Shown here: in pieces, positions 44,065 to 53,137 of the stretch | Numbering within the stretch: position 1 is the first letter of the stretch | Layout: each line of letters begins with the position of its first letter | Assembly: GCF_000789235.1 (NCBI RefSeq) | Contig: NZ_KN525716.1 | Coordinates: 1,589,674-1,653,673, forward strand | DNA: 64,000 bases | Source: Wocania ichthyoenteri Th78 | Lineage (GTDB): Bacteria; Bacteroidota; Bacteroidia; Flavobacteriales; Flavobacteriaceae | Direction: 5' to 3' | Made by a program: the position numbers and the translations under genes | The notes under the pieces: model-generated | The model's input: only the letters and a program-made list of their open reading frames with translations | Told to the model about the DNA's origin: nothing | The model's database searches: none

Positions 44065-44620
44065 ATCTGAAATACGTAAAAAATACAAGTCATTACGAAA
44101 CCATTTATCTTTAAAAGATATTGATGAGAAAAGTTTAGTTATTTCAAATCAATTATTAAAATTAGATATTTGGGATAAATCGTTCTATCATATTTTTTTA
44201 TCTATTGAAGCACACAAAGAAATTAATACCGATTATATTTTAAATATTCTAGCAGGAAAAGATAAAAATATTGTTGTTTCTAAATGTAATTTTAAAAACA
44301 CCTCATTAATCAACTACTTATTAACAGACAGTACAATAATTAAAAAAAGTGCTTGGGGTATTCCTGAACCTGTTAATGGTATTGAAATTGACGACAATAA
44401 AATAGATGTAGTTTTCGTACCACTTTTAGCGTTCGATAAACAAGGAAATCGTGTAGGTTACGGCAAAGGGTTTTATGATAATTTTTTAGCCAACTGTAAA
44501 CCAGAAACTATTAAAATAGGGTTGTCTTTTTTTGATTTTGAATATAAAATTGAAGGTGTTTACGAAGGTGATATTAAATTAGATTATTGTGTGACGCCAA
44601 ACAAGGTTTATACGTTTTAA
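44057..44620 (+). CDS. 5-Formyltetrahydrofolate cyclo-ligase
   Basis: Converts 5-formyl-THF to 5,10-methenyl-THF with ATP. The start is the ATG at 44057, overlapping the previous stop, which gives 187 residues beginning MNKSEIRKKYKSLR. The C-terminal substrate/ATP motif VPLLAFDKQGNRVGYGKGFYD is present. Last gene of the rim operon; its 3' end overlaps the convergent gene by 47 bases. Confidence 0.93.
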   Translation: MNKSEIRKKYKSLRNHLSLKDIDEKSLVISNQLLKLDIWDKSFYHIFLSIEAHKEINTDYILNILAGKDKNIVVSKCNFKNTSLINYLLTDSTIIKKSAWGIPEPVNGIEIDDNKIDVVFVPLLAFDKQGNRVGYGKGFYDNFLANCKPETIKIGLSFFDFEYKIEGVYEGDIKLDYCVTPNKVYTF

Positions 44621-46508
44621 TTATACAACTCTCACAATATGTTTTTCTAAGGTATTCATCTTCTAATAACTGAAATGTTACACCTCCATCTTCAACAGCA
44701 TTAAACAACTTACAAAAACGTTTTTTATTCATATTTATAGCGTTAAGCATAATAGTTCTATAATCAGAATCTTGTGTTAACTCTTTATTTGTTAGTGTTA
44801 AGTTTAAATAATAGAACAGTAAATCTTCATCAATTTCAATACTCTTTACTTTATTTTCCAGTAATTTAAGAGCCATATCAATGTTTGCGTAATAACTAAA
44901 AAACTGAGCTAAACTTAAATAATCGTAATCTGATAATGGGAAATTTTTATAGTTATTATTTATATAAGTAACCGATTTATCTTTATTGGCATAATCTCTT
45001 TCACGCATTAAATTTTCAGCTTTAATAATATGAAAATTCACCATCATTCTAGAAATAAGGGCGCTATCTATTCCATAATTTTTTAAAGCATTAATTTGAG
45101 TTTTCAACTTTGCTTCATTAATATCAATAGCCTTAAAACGCCATAATCTTATTTTAATAGCTGCTATATTATACTTTACTTCTCCGTTTTTCGGTACTAA
45201 TTTTTCAAGTGTTTGCAATTCGTTGTAAACAATTAAAGCTTGTCTAACATTCAGCACATATTTAATTACCGAATTTTTATTCAATATTTTTACATACTTA
45301 GCCTGTTGAGGTATTTGCATTTTTTGTAAAAAATCTGGTGCAATCTCTTTGTTCTTTAACTTTCTAAAAATTGAATTTTGAATGTTGTTTGCATCACTTA
45401 ATTGTTCTTCACTAATTGCTGAATTAAATTTAGACAACAACTCATCAGCAGACATGGTTTTATATTTGTCTTTCTTTTCTAATTCTAATTCTAAAACTGC
45501 CTTTCTGTGATGTTTCAAAATAGGTTCAATATCTTTTGAAAGCGTCCCAACAAGTTTTTCTTTAATTTGGTATTTAGCTAAATTAATTAAGCTTTCGTGT
45601 TTAGTTCCTTTAATATCGTTTAAAAACTCAACCCAATTTTCAGAAGATGAAACCTCCGTTTTTATAGTAGGCTTTTGAAATGTTTGTAAAGCGGCTACAA
45701 TACTATTTGCACGTTGCTCTTGTAATTCAATGTTTCTCTCTAAACTACCTTCTACAGACGAATACGCTTTAATATTTATTGTTTTAATATTAAAATCTGT
45801 TAATTTCAATGAGTCGTAAATAGGTTTAATATCTTCTTGAAAATATTCAGATTTATTTTTTTCAAAAGGGATTTTAAACTTTAATGTTTTATTCCTAAGA
45901 ATGTAACCTTCTTTAGCCGTGGATTTTATTTTTTTTGAATCATACGTTAAAGAATCTAAGTACATGCCCATATCTAACAAATCCCATGGGTAAGATTCCA
46001 AATCGTAAATCGTATAATACCTACATAAATTTTTGTCATTTAAAAATAAAATATTGTATTCTAATTCCTTTGTTGTTAAAGTTTCAGATATTCTTCCAAC
46101 ATGGACACGATACTTGTTTTGCCCATTAGGTTTTAATCCGCTTCTTAATTTCGAGCCATAAATAGGTTTTAAAAGTAGCCCTTTAATTTGAGATTTTTTT
46201 TTCGGTTCTAATTCACAACTATATCTATCTTTATCAACAACATCAACGGCTAGTCCATCGCCAGAATTCTTAAATAACTGATTAAACCAATTTTTATCGT
46301 TTATATAAAAATATAAGTTAGTCCCTTCCCGTTTAACTGAAAATTTTACTTCTTTTGGTTTTTGTTGGAATAACTGAAAACACTTTTGGCATTTTTGATT
46401 GCGTTCGTTTTCGGTTTTAGGAAAAACAATATCGTAAGTGTTTTGGGCTAAAACAGTAGTTGAACTGGATAATAAAAATGTGATTAAAAAAAGAAGTTTT
46501 ATTTTCAT
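44574..46508 (-). CDS. Secreted OmpA-like domain protein, unknown function
   Basis: A 644-residue exported protein with signal peptide to about 21 (VLAQ). A Cys pair CQKC (40-43) follows, then an N-terminal unknown domain, an OmpA-like region around residues 230-340 (INIKAYSSVEGS, ELQEQRANSIVAAL), and a helical C-terminal half. It ends with Cys-rich YCESC. The OmpA-like fold usually binds peptidoglycan, though sequence agreement is only partial. Its 3' end overlaps 47 bases with the convergent cyclo-ligase. Confidence 0.7.
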   Translation of the reverse strand: MKIKLLFLITFLLSSSTTVLAQNTYDIVFPKTENERNQKCQKCFQLFQQKPKEVKFSVKREGTNLYFYINDKNWFNQLFKNSGDGLAVDVVDKDRYSCELEPKKKSQIKGLLLKPIYGSKLRSGLKPNGQNKYRVHVGRISETLTTKELEYNILFLNDKNLCRYYTIYDLESYPWDLLDMGMYLDSLTYDSKKIKSTAKEGYILRNKTLKFKIPFEKNKSEYFQEDIKPIYDSLKLTDFNIKTINIKAYSSVEGSLERNIELQEQRANSIVAALQTFQKPTIKTEVSSSENWVEFLNDIKGTKHESLINLAKYQIKEKLVGTLSKDIEPILKHHRKAVLELELEKKDKYKTMSADELLSKFNSAISEEQLSDANNIQNSIFRKLKNKEIAPDFLQKMQIPQQAKYVKILNKNSVIKYVLNVRQALIVYNELQTLEKLVPKNGEVKYNIAAIKIRLWRFKAIDINEAKLKTQINALKNYGIDSALISRMMVNFHIIKAENLMRERDYANKDKSVTYINNNYKNFPLSDYDYLSLAQFFSYYANIDMALKLLENKVKSIEIDEDLLFYYLNLTLTNKELTQDSDYRTIMLNAINMNKKRFCKLFNAVEDGGVTFQLLEDEYLRKTYCESCIIKTYKPCLASHNNLI

Positions 46509-46598
46509 TATTTGAGGAGTTACAAGGGTATTTTATTAAAGACTAAATATAGGAAATCCACTTTAAGTAGAAAAATACTTACTTGCAAATAATTTGTT

Positions 46599-47225
46599 TT
46601 ATGCTTCCTTCTTCTGAAAAGCCTTTTTATTAAAAACAATAAGCATAATAAATCCTGTGCTTATTGCCATATCGGCGATGTTAAAAACAGGCTCGAAAAA
46701 CGTAAAATAATCACCACCAAAAAAAGGCAACCACTCTGGCAAATATCCTTTCCATAAAGGGAAGTAAAGCATATCTACTACTTTGCCGTGTAAAAGAGTA
46801 TCATAGCCTCCAGCTTCTGGTAAAAATGTAGCGACTTGGCTATAGCTATCATCAAACAAAACGCCATAAAAAACGGAGTCTATAATATTGCCTAAAGCAC
46901 CTGCAAAAATTAAAGCAATGGCTAATATTAAAACTTTAGGACTTTTCTTTTTTGTAACATCATACAACCAATAGCCTATCCCGAAAATGGCAACAACTCT
47001 AAATAAAGTTAAGGCTACTTTGGCGGTTCTATCGTCTATAAAAGATACAAAATCGCTAATTTTTGTACCCCATGCCATACCATCATTTTCAATAAAATAT
47101 ATTTTAAACCATTTAAAAACTTCAACATTATCTTGAAGTGCAAAATGGGTTTTTATATAAACTTTACTAATCTGGTCGATAAGTAAAATTATTATGATAA
47201 GAAAAATGGATTTTTTTAGTGACAT
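46599..47225 (-). CDS. lspA: Lipoprotein signal peptidase LspA
   Basis: SPase II cleaves the signal peptides of prolipoproteins, of which this window has many. From the ATG at 47225 (208 residues) it starts MSLKKSIFLI and has four membrane segments. Catalytic region: ALGNIIDSVFYGVLFDD and FNIADMAIS, giving the two Asp; the large loop with a long insertion (VVDMLYFPLWKGYLPEWLPF) is typical of Bacteroidota. It lies below dksA and ileS with a terminator between. Confidence 0.93.
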   Translation of the reverse strand: MSLKKSIFLIIIILLIDQISKVYIKTHFALQDNVEVFKWFKIYFIENDGMAWGTKISDFVSFIDDRTAKVALTLFRVVAIFGIGYWLYDVTKKKSPKVLILAIALIFAGALGNIIDSVFYGVLFDDSYSQVATFLPEAGGYDTLLHGKVVDMLYFPLWKGYLPEWLPFFGGDYFTFFEPVFNIADMAISTGFIMLIVFNKKAFQKKEA

Positions 47226-47239
47226 AAAGTGTAATGGAG

Positions 47240-47266
47240 ACCTTTCGACTGCGCTCAAGGTGACAA
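47240..47266 (+). repeat. Short hairpin repeat TTTCGACTGCGCTCAA, copy B
   Basis: ACCTT and AAGGT flank TCGACTGCGCTC, then GACAA. Same loop and orientation as the copy at 22115-22141 but with two stem positions swapped in a compensatory way. It lies just upstream of lspA on the minus strand. Confidence 0.65.
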
Positions 47267-47281
47267 TTGGTTTTCAAACAA

Positions 47282-47312
47282 AAAACGTCTCGACACAAAA
47301 GCGAGACGTTTT
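47282..47312. terminator. Terminator downstream of dksA
   Basis: AAAACGTCTCG (47282-47292) and CGAGACGTTTT (47302-47312), perfect 11-bp stem with A/T tracts on both sides, between dksA and lspA. Confidence 0.85.
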
Positions 47313-47331
47313 ATTTATAATATAATGCAAA

Positions 47332-47709
47332 TTACTGCATGTTTTTAGCTTCAATACTCAATGTAGCATGAGGTACTAATTTTAAACGTTCTTTGTTAAT
47401 TAATTTACCCGTAACTCTACAAACACCGTAAGTTTTATTTTCAATACGTATTAATGCATTTTTTAAATCACGAATAAATTTTTCTTGACGAATAGCTAAT
47501 TGCGAGTTAGATTCTTTACTCATTACTGCACTACCTTCATCAAAAGCTTTAAAGGTTGGCGACGTATCTTCAGTTCCATTATTATGGTCGTTCATATACG
47601 CACTTTTAATAAGCTCTAAATCATGCTTTGCCTTTTCTATTTTCTCTGTTATTAAGGCTTTAAATTCGGCTAAATCAGCATCTGAATATCTTACAGTATT
47701 TTCTGCCAT
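47332..47709 (-). CDS. TraR/DksA-family transcription factor with degenerate zinc finger
   Basis: DksA-type proteins bind the RNA polymerase secondary channel. This 125-residue protein has an N-terminal coiled coil (about 8-40), the DTSPTFKAFDEGS region with acidic residues, and the C-terminal YGVCRVTGKLINKERL segment. Only one Cys (97) is left of the usual four, so zinc is probably not bound in the classical way. It lies between ileS and lspA, 3 bases after ileS. Confidence 0.88.
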   Translation of the reverse strand: MAENTVRYSDADLAEFKALITEKIEKAKHDLELIKSAYMNDHNNGTEDTSPTFKAFDEGSAVMSKESNSQLAIRQEKFIRDLKNALIRIENKTYGVCRVTGKLINKERLKLVPHATLSIEAKNMQ

Positions 47710-47712
47710 GTT

Positions 47713-50700
47713 TTAATGTTTTTTAATAAATAATTTGGTATTTACATCATCAAAAGCAATTTCTATACCATTATTTACTTGTTCTATAATTTCTAATTCT
47801 TCAGTTAATGTTTCTGTTTTAATATATTCAATATTGTGCTTTACAGCATTTTCAATATTAGTATCTTTTTGAAGTGTTACATCAATTCTATCTGTAACTT
47901 CAAACCCAGAATCTTTACGTAAATTTTGTATACGATTTATCAATTCTCTTGCAATACCCTCTTTTTTCAAATCATCAGTCAGTGTTACATCTAAAGCTAC
48001 TGTTAAAGCACCTTCGTTTGCAACTAACCAACCTTCAATATCTTGCGATATAATTTCTACATCTGTGCGTTCTAAAGTAATCTTTTTTCCATTAACTTCT
48101 ACATCCAAATTACCATTTTGTTCTATTTTGTTAATATCTTCTGCTGTAAAGTTAATTACTTCATTAGCAATGGCTTTCATATCCTTCCCAAAACGCGGTC
48201 CTAAAGTTTTAAAATTAGGTTTTATCTGTTTTACTAAAATATCTGAAGCATCTTCTAGAAGTTCTATTTCTTTCACATTTACTTCATGTTTTATAAGCTC
48301 AGAAACTGCTAAAATTTCTTCTTTTTGTTGCACGCTATCAACTGGAATCATGATTTTTTGAAGCGGCTGACGTACTTTTATCTTTTCCTTAGCTCTTAAC
48401 GACAACACTAATGATGATATTGTTTGAGCAGCTTCCATTTTTCGTTCTAAGCTTTTATCTACAAAAGATGCATCAAAAACCGGAAAATCTGCTAAATGCA
48501 CACTTTCAAAAGTTTCTTTTTTAGTCACCGAATTCAAATCGAGATACAAGCGATCCATGAAGAAAGGAGCAATTGGCGCACTCAATTTGGCAATGGTTTC
48601 CATACAAGTGTAAAGCGTTTGATATGCTGATATTTTATCTTGTTGATAATCACCTTTCCAGAAACGTCTTCTACTTAAACGTACAAACCAGTTGCTTACA
48701 TAATCTTGTGTAAAATTTGAAATCGCTCTCGCTGCTTTGGTTGGCTCGTATTCTGAATAAAACGCATCTACTTTTTGAATCAATGTATGTAATTCGGAAA
48801 GAATCCAACGGTCTATTTCTGGTCTTTCGGGCAAAGGGATATTAGCTTCAGAATACGTGAAATTATCTAAATTTGTATACAATTGAAAGAATGAATAGGT
48901 ATTATAAAGTGTTCCGAAAAACTTACGCTTTACTTCTTCAATACCGTCAACATCAAACTTTAAATTATCCCATGGATTTGCATTCATAATCATATACCAC
49001 CGTGTTGCATCTGCACCATAAGTTGACAAGGTGTCGAAAGGGTCTACGGCGTTTCCTAAACGCTTCGACATTTTTTGCCCGTTTTTATCTAACACTAATC
49101 CGTTAGACACTACATTTTTATAGGCTACAGAATCGAAAACCATAGTTCCGATAGCATGAAGTGTATAAAACCATCCTCGTGTTTGATCGACACCTTCTGC
49201 AATAAAATCGGCAGGAAAAGCTCTTTTGTCAACCTGAACTTGTTTCAGGTCCTCATCATGAGATTCCGAAACAAGTTCGGAATGACGAGAGCCATCAATA
49301 AGCTCTCTATTTTCAAATGGATAATGCCATTGGGCATAAGGCATAGATCCAGAATCGAACCAAACATCAATTAAATCGCTTTCGCGGAACATTTTTTGAC
49401 CAGTTGGCGATACTAAAACAACATCATCTACAATGTTTTTATGCAAATCGATTTTAGCATAGTTTTCTTCAGAGTTGTTTCCAATTTCAAAATCTGCAAA
49501 AATATCGGCTTTTAAAACCCCTGCTGAAACTGCTTTTTGCATTTCAACTTTCAGTTCTTCAACAGATCCGATACAAATTTCTTCTTTACCATCTTCGGTT
49601 CTCCAAATTGGCAACGGAATACCCCAATACCTTGAACGCGATAAGTTCCAATCATTTGCATTTGCTAACCAATTACCAAACCGTCCTTCACCTGTACTTT
49701 TTGGTTTCCAATTAATGGTTTTATTTAGTTCATGCATTCTATCCTTAACATCAGTCACTTTTATAAACCAAGAATCTAATGGATAATATAAAATAGGTTT
49801 ATCAGTACGCCAACAATTTGGATAACTGTGTTTATATTTTTCAACCTTAAAGGCTTTATTTTCTGTTTTTAATTGAATAGCTAACTCTACATCGACCGAA
49901 CGCTCTGGAGCTTCACCATCATTATAATACTCGTTCTTTACATATTTACCAGCATATTCACCCATTTCTGGACGAAAACGGCCCTGTAAATCTACCAACG
50001 GTACTAAATTGTCATTTTCATCTTTTACCAACATGGGTGGTACTTCTGGCGTAGCTTGCTTTGCCACTAAAGCATCATCGGCTCCAAAAGTTGGTGCGGT
50101 GTGTACTATACCTGTACCATCTTCTGTGGTTACAAAATCTCCAGAAATAACCCGAAATGCATGTTCTGGATTATCGTTTGGTAATGAATAAGGTAAAAGT
50201 TGTTCGTATGTGATGCCTACTAAATCTTTGCCTGTGAATTCTTTTACAACGTAAAACGGAATTTTTTTATCTCCAGATGTATAGTTTAGTAATTCTGATT
50301 TGTCTTCAACTTGTTTAAACTTTCCTGCAAATTGTTTAGCTACCAAAAGTTTAGCCAAAACAACTTTTATAGGCTCAAAAGTATATTGATTATAAGTTTC
50401 AACCAACACATAATCAATCTTTGCACCAACGGTTAAAGCGGTATTACTTGGCAGCGTCCAAGGTGTGGTTGTCCAAGCTAAAAAATGAATATCGCCTTCA
50501 TTTTGCAAAAAGTCAGGCAGCGATTCTAATTTAGCTTTAAACTGTGCCACAACCGTTGTATCTGTAACATCTTGATACGTTCCTGGTTGGTTTAACTCAT
50601 GCGAGCTTAACCCTGTTCCTGCTTTTGGCGAATAGGGCTGAATGGTATACCCTTTATACAATAAATTTTTACTGTAAATTTGCTTTAATAACCACCAAAC

Positions 50701-51180
50701 CGATTCCATGTATTTTGGTTCGTAAGTAATATATGGGTCGTTCATATCTACCCAATAGCCCATTTTTTCAGTTAAATCATTCCAAACATCTGTATAACGC
50801 ATTACGGCTTTACGGCAAGCCGCATTATAATCTTCAACCGAAATGGTTTTACCAATATCTTCTTTGGTAATTCCTAATTCTTTTTCAACACCTAATTCAA
50901 TAGGTAAACCATGCGTGTCCCAACCTGCTTTGCGCTTCACTTGGTAACCTTTCATGGTTTTGTATCGCGGAAAAATATCTTTAATAGCACGCGCTAAAAC
51001 GTGATGCACACCTGGAAGTCCGTTTGCAGACGGCGGACCTTCATAAAACACATAAGGTGTTGCACCTTCACGGGTAGAAACACTTTTTTCAAAGATGTTA
51101 TTTTCTTGCCAATACTGTAGTATGTCGTTTGCTACATTTGGTAAGTCAAGTCCTTTATATTCAGGAAATTTAGCGCTCAT
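47713..51180 (-). CDS. ileS: Isoleucyl-tRNA synthetase, GVHH-variant of the HIGH motif, with in-frame repeat insertion
   Basis: IleRS charges tRNA-Ile. The 1155-residue protein has PPSANGLPGVHH (HIGH region, G57-H60), RKAGWDTHGLPIE, the CP1 editing domain with TTPWTLPSNTAL and DDALVAKQ-type sequence, KMSKR (703-707) and the anticodon domain. The HIGH tetrapeptide reads GVHH: positions 1 and 3 are exchanged compared with HxGH. Length and signatures fit type 2 IleRS, the mupirocin-tolerant class. About 20 residues (632-651, beginning RHSELVSES) interrupt the usual IDGS-to-FPADFIAEG region and are encoded by a REP-like element. It is the first gene of the ileS-dksA-lspA cluster. Confidence 0.96.
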   Translation of the reverse strand: MSAKFPEYKGLDLPNVANDILQYWQENNIFEKSVSTREGATPYVFYEGPPSANGLPGVHHVLARAIKDIFPRYKTMKGYQVKRKAGWDTHGLPIELGVEKELGITKEDIGKTISVEDYNAACRKAVMRYTDVWNDLTEKMGYWVDMNDPYITYEPKYMESVWWLLKQIYSKNLLYKGYTIQPYSPKAGTGLSSHELNQPGTYQDVTDTTVVAQFKAKLESLPDFLQNEGDIHFLAWTTTPWTLPSNTALTVGAKIDYVLVETYNQYTFEPIKVVLAKLLVAKQFAGKFKQVEDKSELLNYTSGDKKIPFYVVKEFTGKDLVGITYEQLLPYSLPNDNPEHAFRVISGDFVTTEDGTGIVHTAPTFGADDALVAKQATPEVPPMLVKDENDNLVPLVDLQGRFRPEMGEYAGKYVKNEYYNDGEAPERSVDVELAIQLKTENKAFKVEKYKHSYPNCWRTDKPILYYPLDSWFIKVTDVKDRMHELNKTINWKPKSTGEGRFGNWLANANDWNLSRSRYWGIPLPIWRTEDGKEEICIGSVEELKVEMQKAVSAGVLKADIFADFEIGNNSEENYAKIDLHKNIVDDVVLVSPTGQKMFRESDLIDVWFDSGSMPYAQWHYPFENRELIDGSRHSELVSESHDEDLKQVQVDKRAFPADFIAEGVDQTRGWFYTLHAIGTMVFDSVAYKNVVSNGLVLDKNGQKMSKRLGNAVDPFDTLSTYGADATRWYMIMNANPWDNLKFDVDGIEEVKRKFFGTLYNTYSFFQLYTNLDNFTYSEANIPLPERPEIDRWILSELHTLIQKVDAFYSEYEPTKAARAISNFTQDYVSNWFVRLSRRRFWKGDYQQDKISAYQTLYTCMETIAKLSAPIAPFFMDRLYLDLNSVTKKETFESVHLADFPVFDASFVDKSLERKMEAAQTISSLVLSLRAKEKIKVRQPLQKIMIPVDSVQQKEEILAVSELIKHEVNVKEIELLEDASDILVKQIKPNFKTLGPRFGKDMKAIANEVINFTAEDINKIEQNGNLDVEVNGKKITLERTDVEIISQDIEGWLVANEGALTVALDVTLTDDLKKEGIARELINRIQNLRKDSGFEVTDRIDVTLQKDTNIENAVKHNIEYIKTETLTEELEIIEQVNNGIEIAFDDVNTKLFIKKH
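49228..49287 (-). repeat. REP-like palindromic element inside ileS
   Basis: Two hairpins: CCTGAA/TTCAGG (49233-49249) and TTCCGAA/TTCGGAA (49264-49282). Their loops are complementary: GAACTTGTTTC (49236-49246) and GAAACAAGTTC (49268-49278) form a perfect 11-bp inverted repeat. It is read in frame on the minus strand as RHSELVSES and on to QVQVD. Such strings are widely seen in Bacteroidota intergenic repeats. Confidence 0.8.
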
Positions 51181-51353
51181 TTACTCTCTTTTGTATAAGG
51201 ATGCGAATTTAAGGAATTTTGATAAAATAGCACTGTTTTTAATATAAAACGTATGCATTTTGTTTGAGTTAATAATCATCGGAAATCCGTTAATCAAATA
51301 CACTAATTAATTTTATCTTCGTATAATACAAATTAATTCTAAAAATATATCTT

Positions 51354-51782
51354 ATGAAAAATATATCATTACTTGTTATAGTAATCTGTTTTACTTTAAC
51401 TTTTAGCTGTAATCAAACTGTAAATAGTCAAGCTCCAGATGCTGTTAAAAAAACATTTCAAGCAAAATATCCAGGTGAAAATGATCCGGATTGGCATAAA
51501 GATTCGCATGGTAATTATGAATCGCATTTTAAAATTGATGGCATAAAATATAGAGCTGATTTTAAACCAAATGGCATGTGGATAGAAACTGAAAGCAGCA
51601 TTGATAAAAAAGATTTACCAAAGCCTATTAGAGATAAAATTGAAAAAGACTATGATGGTAAAATCACTGAGATTGAAAAAGTTCAGCATCACTCAAAAGG
51701 TCTTTTCTATGATGTAGAATTTAAACAAAAAGGAAAGAATAAAGATATTGAATTTAAGGCAGACGGTACCGTTATAAATTAA
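51354..51782 (+). CDS. PepSY-like domain lipoprotein
   Basis: A 142-residue lipoprotein with lipobox TFSC (Cys about 19), followed by two PepSY-like units: an AVKKTFQAKYPGENDPDW-type half and KPIRDKIEKDYDGKITEIEK. Both have the aromatic/charged alternation of this family, often called putative beta-lactamase-inhibitor-like PepSY. Periplasmic; role unknown. Its stop overlaps the 3' end of convergent radA by 4 bases. Confidence 0.78.
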   Translation: MKNISLLVIVICFTLTFSCNQTVNSQAPDAVKKTFQAKYPGENDPDWHKDSHGNYESHFKIDGIKYRADFKPNGMWIETESSIDKKDLPKPIRDKIEKDYDGKITEIEKVQHHSKGLFYDVEFKQKGKNKDIEFKADGTVIN

Positions 51783-53137
51783 ACAATCATATCTACCAAA
51801 TCCTCAATTTTAGAAATTAGTTGAATTTTAATAACCGTATTTTTAAGTGAAATTTTATTGTATTTAGATACGAAAATAGTTGAAAACCCTAATTTTTCAG
51901 CTTCTAAAATCCGTTGCTCGACGCGTTGTACGGGGCGAATTTCTCCAGATAATCCAACCTCGGCAGCAAAACAAAAATCTTTTTGTAGTGCCACGTCTTC
52001 ATTTGATGATAAAATAGATGCCACAACTGCTAAATCTATCGCGGGATCATCAACCGTAATACCACCAGTAATATTTAAAAAGACATCTTTTGCACCGAGT
52101 CTAAAACCTGCACGTTTTTCTAAAACGGCCAACAACATATTGAGGCGTTTCGCATTGAATCCAGTAGCGCTTCGCTGTGGTGTACCATAAACGGCGGTAC
52201 TTACCAGAGCCTGAACTTCAATCATTAACGGACGCATACCTTCTAAAGTAGCAGCTATAGCGTTTCCACTTAATTCTTCGTCTTTTTTAGAAATTAAAAT
52301 TTCTGATGGATTAGAAACTTCTCGTAATCCAGAACCTTGCATTTCGTAAATTCCTAATTCATTGGTTGAGCCAAAACGGTTTTTATGGGCGCGTAAAATT
52401 CTAAACACATGATTTCGGTCGCCTTCAAATTGTAAAACCGTATCGACCATGTGCTCTAAAATTTTTGGACCAGCAATGTTTCCGTCTTTTGTAATGTGTC
52501 CAATTAACAGCACTGGCGTTGCTGTTTCTTTTGCAAACTTAATAAGCTCGGTTGTACATTCTTTTATTTGTGAAATACTTCCAGATGACGATTCTATATA
52601 ATCGCTATGTAATGTTTGAATAGAATCAATAATAACAATATCTGGTTCTAAAGCTTCAATTTGTTTGAAGATATTTTGAGTCTTTGTTTCCGTTAAAATG
52701 TAACAATTGTTGTTATTTGGATTGATGCGTTCTGCACGCATTTTTATTTGTTTCTGACTTTCTTCACCTGAAACATACAAGGTTTTGTAAGGTAACTTTA
52801 ATGAAATTTGGAGTAGCAAAGTACTCTTTCCTATTCCGGGTTCGCCACCTAAAAGTGTTAGAGACCCCGGAACGATTCCACCACCTAAAACGCGATTAAA
52901 TTCGGCATCAAACGTATCTAATCTAGCTTCTTTAGAACTATCAATTTCGTTGATTCTTAAAGGAACTGAGACTCGTTTTACAGTTGATGTTGGCGATTTC
53001 CAATCGCTTTTTTCTGGTTTTTGAATAACCTCTTCAACAATAGTATTCCACTCTTTACAGGCGGTACATTGCCCCTGCCATTTCGCATATTGATTGCCAC
53101 AACTCTGGCAGAAAAAAGTAGTTTTAACTTTTGCCAT
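51779..53137 (-). CDS. radA: DNA repair protein RadA
   Basis: RadA (Sms) is a RecA-like ATPase that promotes branch migration in homologous recombination. The 452-residue protein has an N-terminal zinc finger (FFCQSCGNQYAKW, QCTAC), Walker A GGEPGIGKSTLL, the KNRFG signature in AHKNRFGSTNELG, and a Lon-like C-terminal domain (ITGGITVDDPAIDLA). It shares one base with the end of the upstream gene. Confidence 0.96.
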   Translation of the reverse strand: MAKVKTTFFCQSCGNQYAKWQGQCTACKEWNTIVEEVIQKPEKSDWKSPTSTVKRVSVPLRINEIDSSKEARLDTFDAEFNRVLGGGIVPGSLTLLGGEPGIGKSTLLLQISLKLPYKTLYVSGEESQKQIKMRAERINPNNNNCYILTETKTQNIFKQIEALEPDIVIIDSIQTLHSDYIESSSGSISQIKECTTELIKFAKETATPVLLIGHITKDGNIAGPKILEHMVDTVLQFEGDRNHVFRILRAHKNRFGSTNELGIYEMQGSGLREVSNPSEILISKKDEELSGNAIAATLEGMRPLMIEVQALVSTAVYGTPQRSATGFNAKRLNMLLAVLEKRAGFRLGAKDVFLNITGGITVDDPAIDLAVVASILSSNEDVALQKDFCFAAEVGLSGEIRPVQRVEQRILEAEKLGFSTIFVSKYNKISLKNTVIKIQLISKIEDLVDMIV

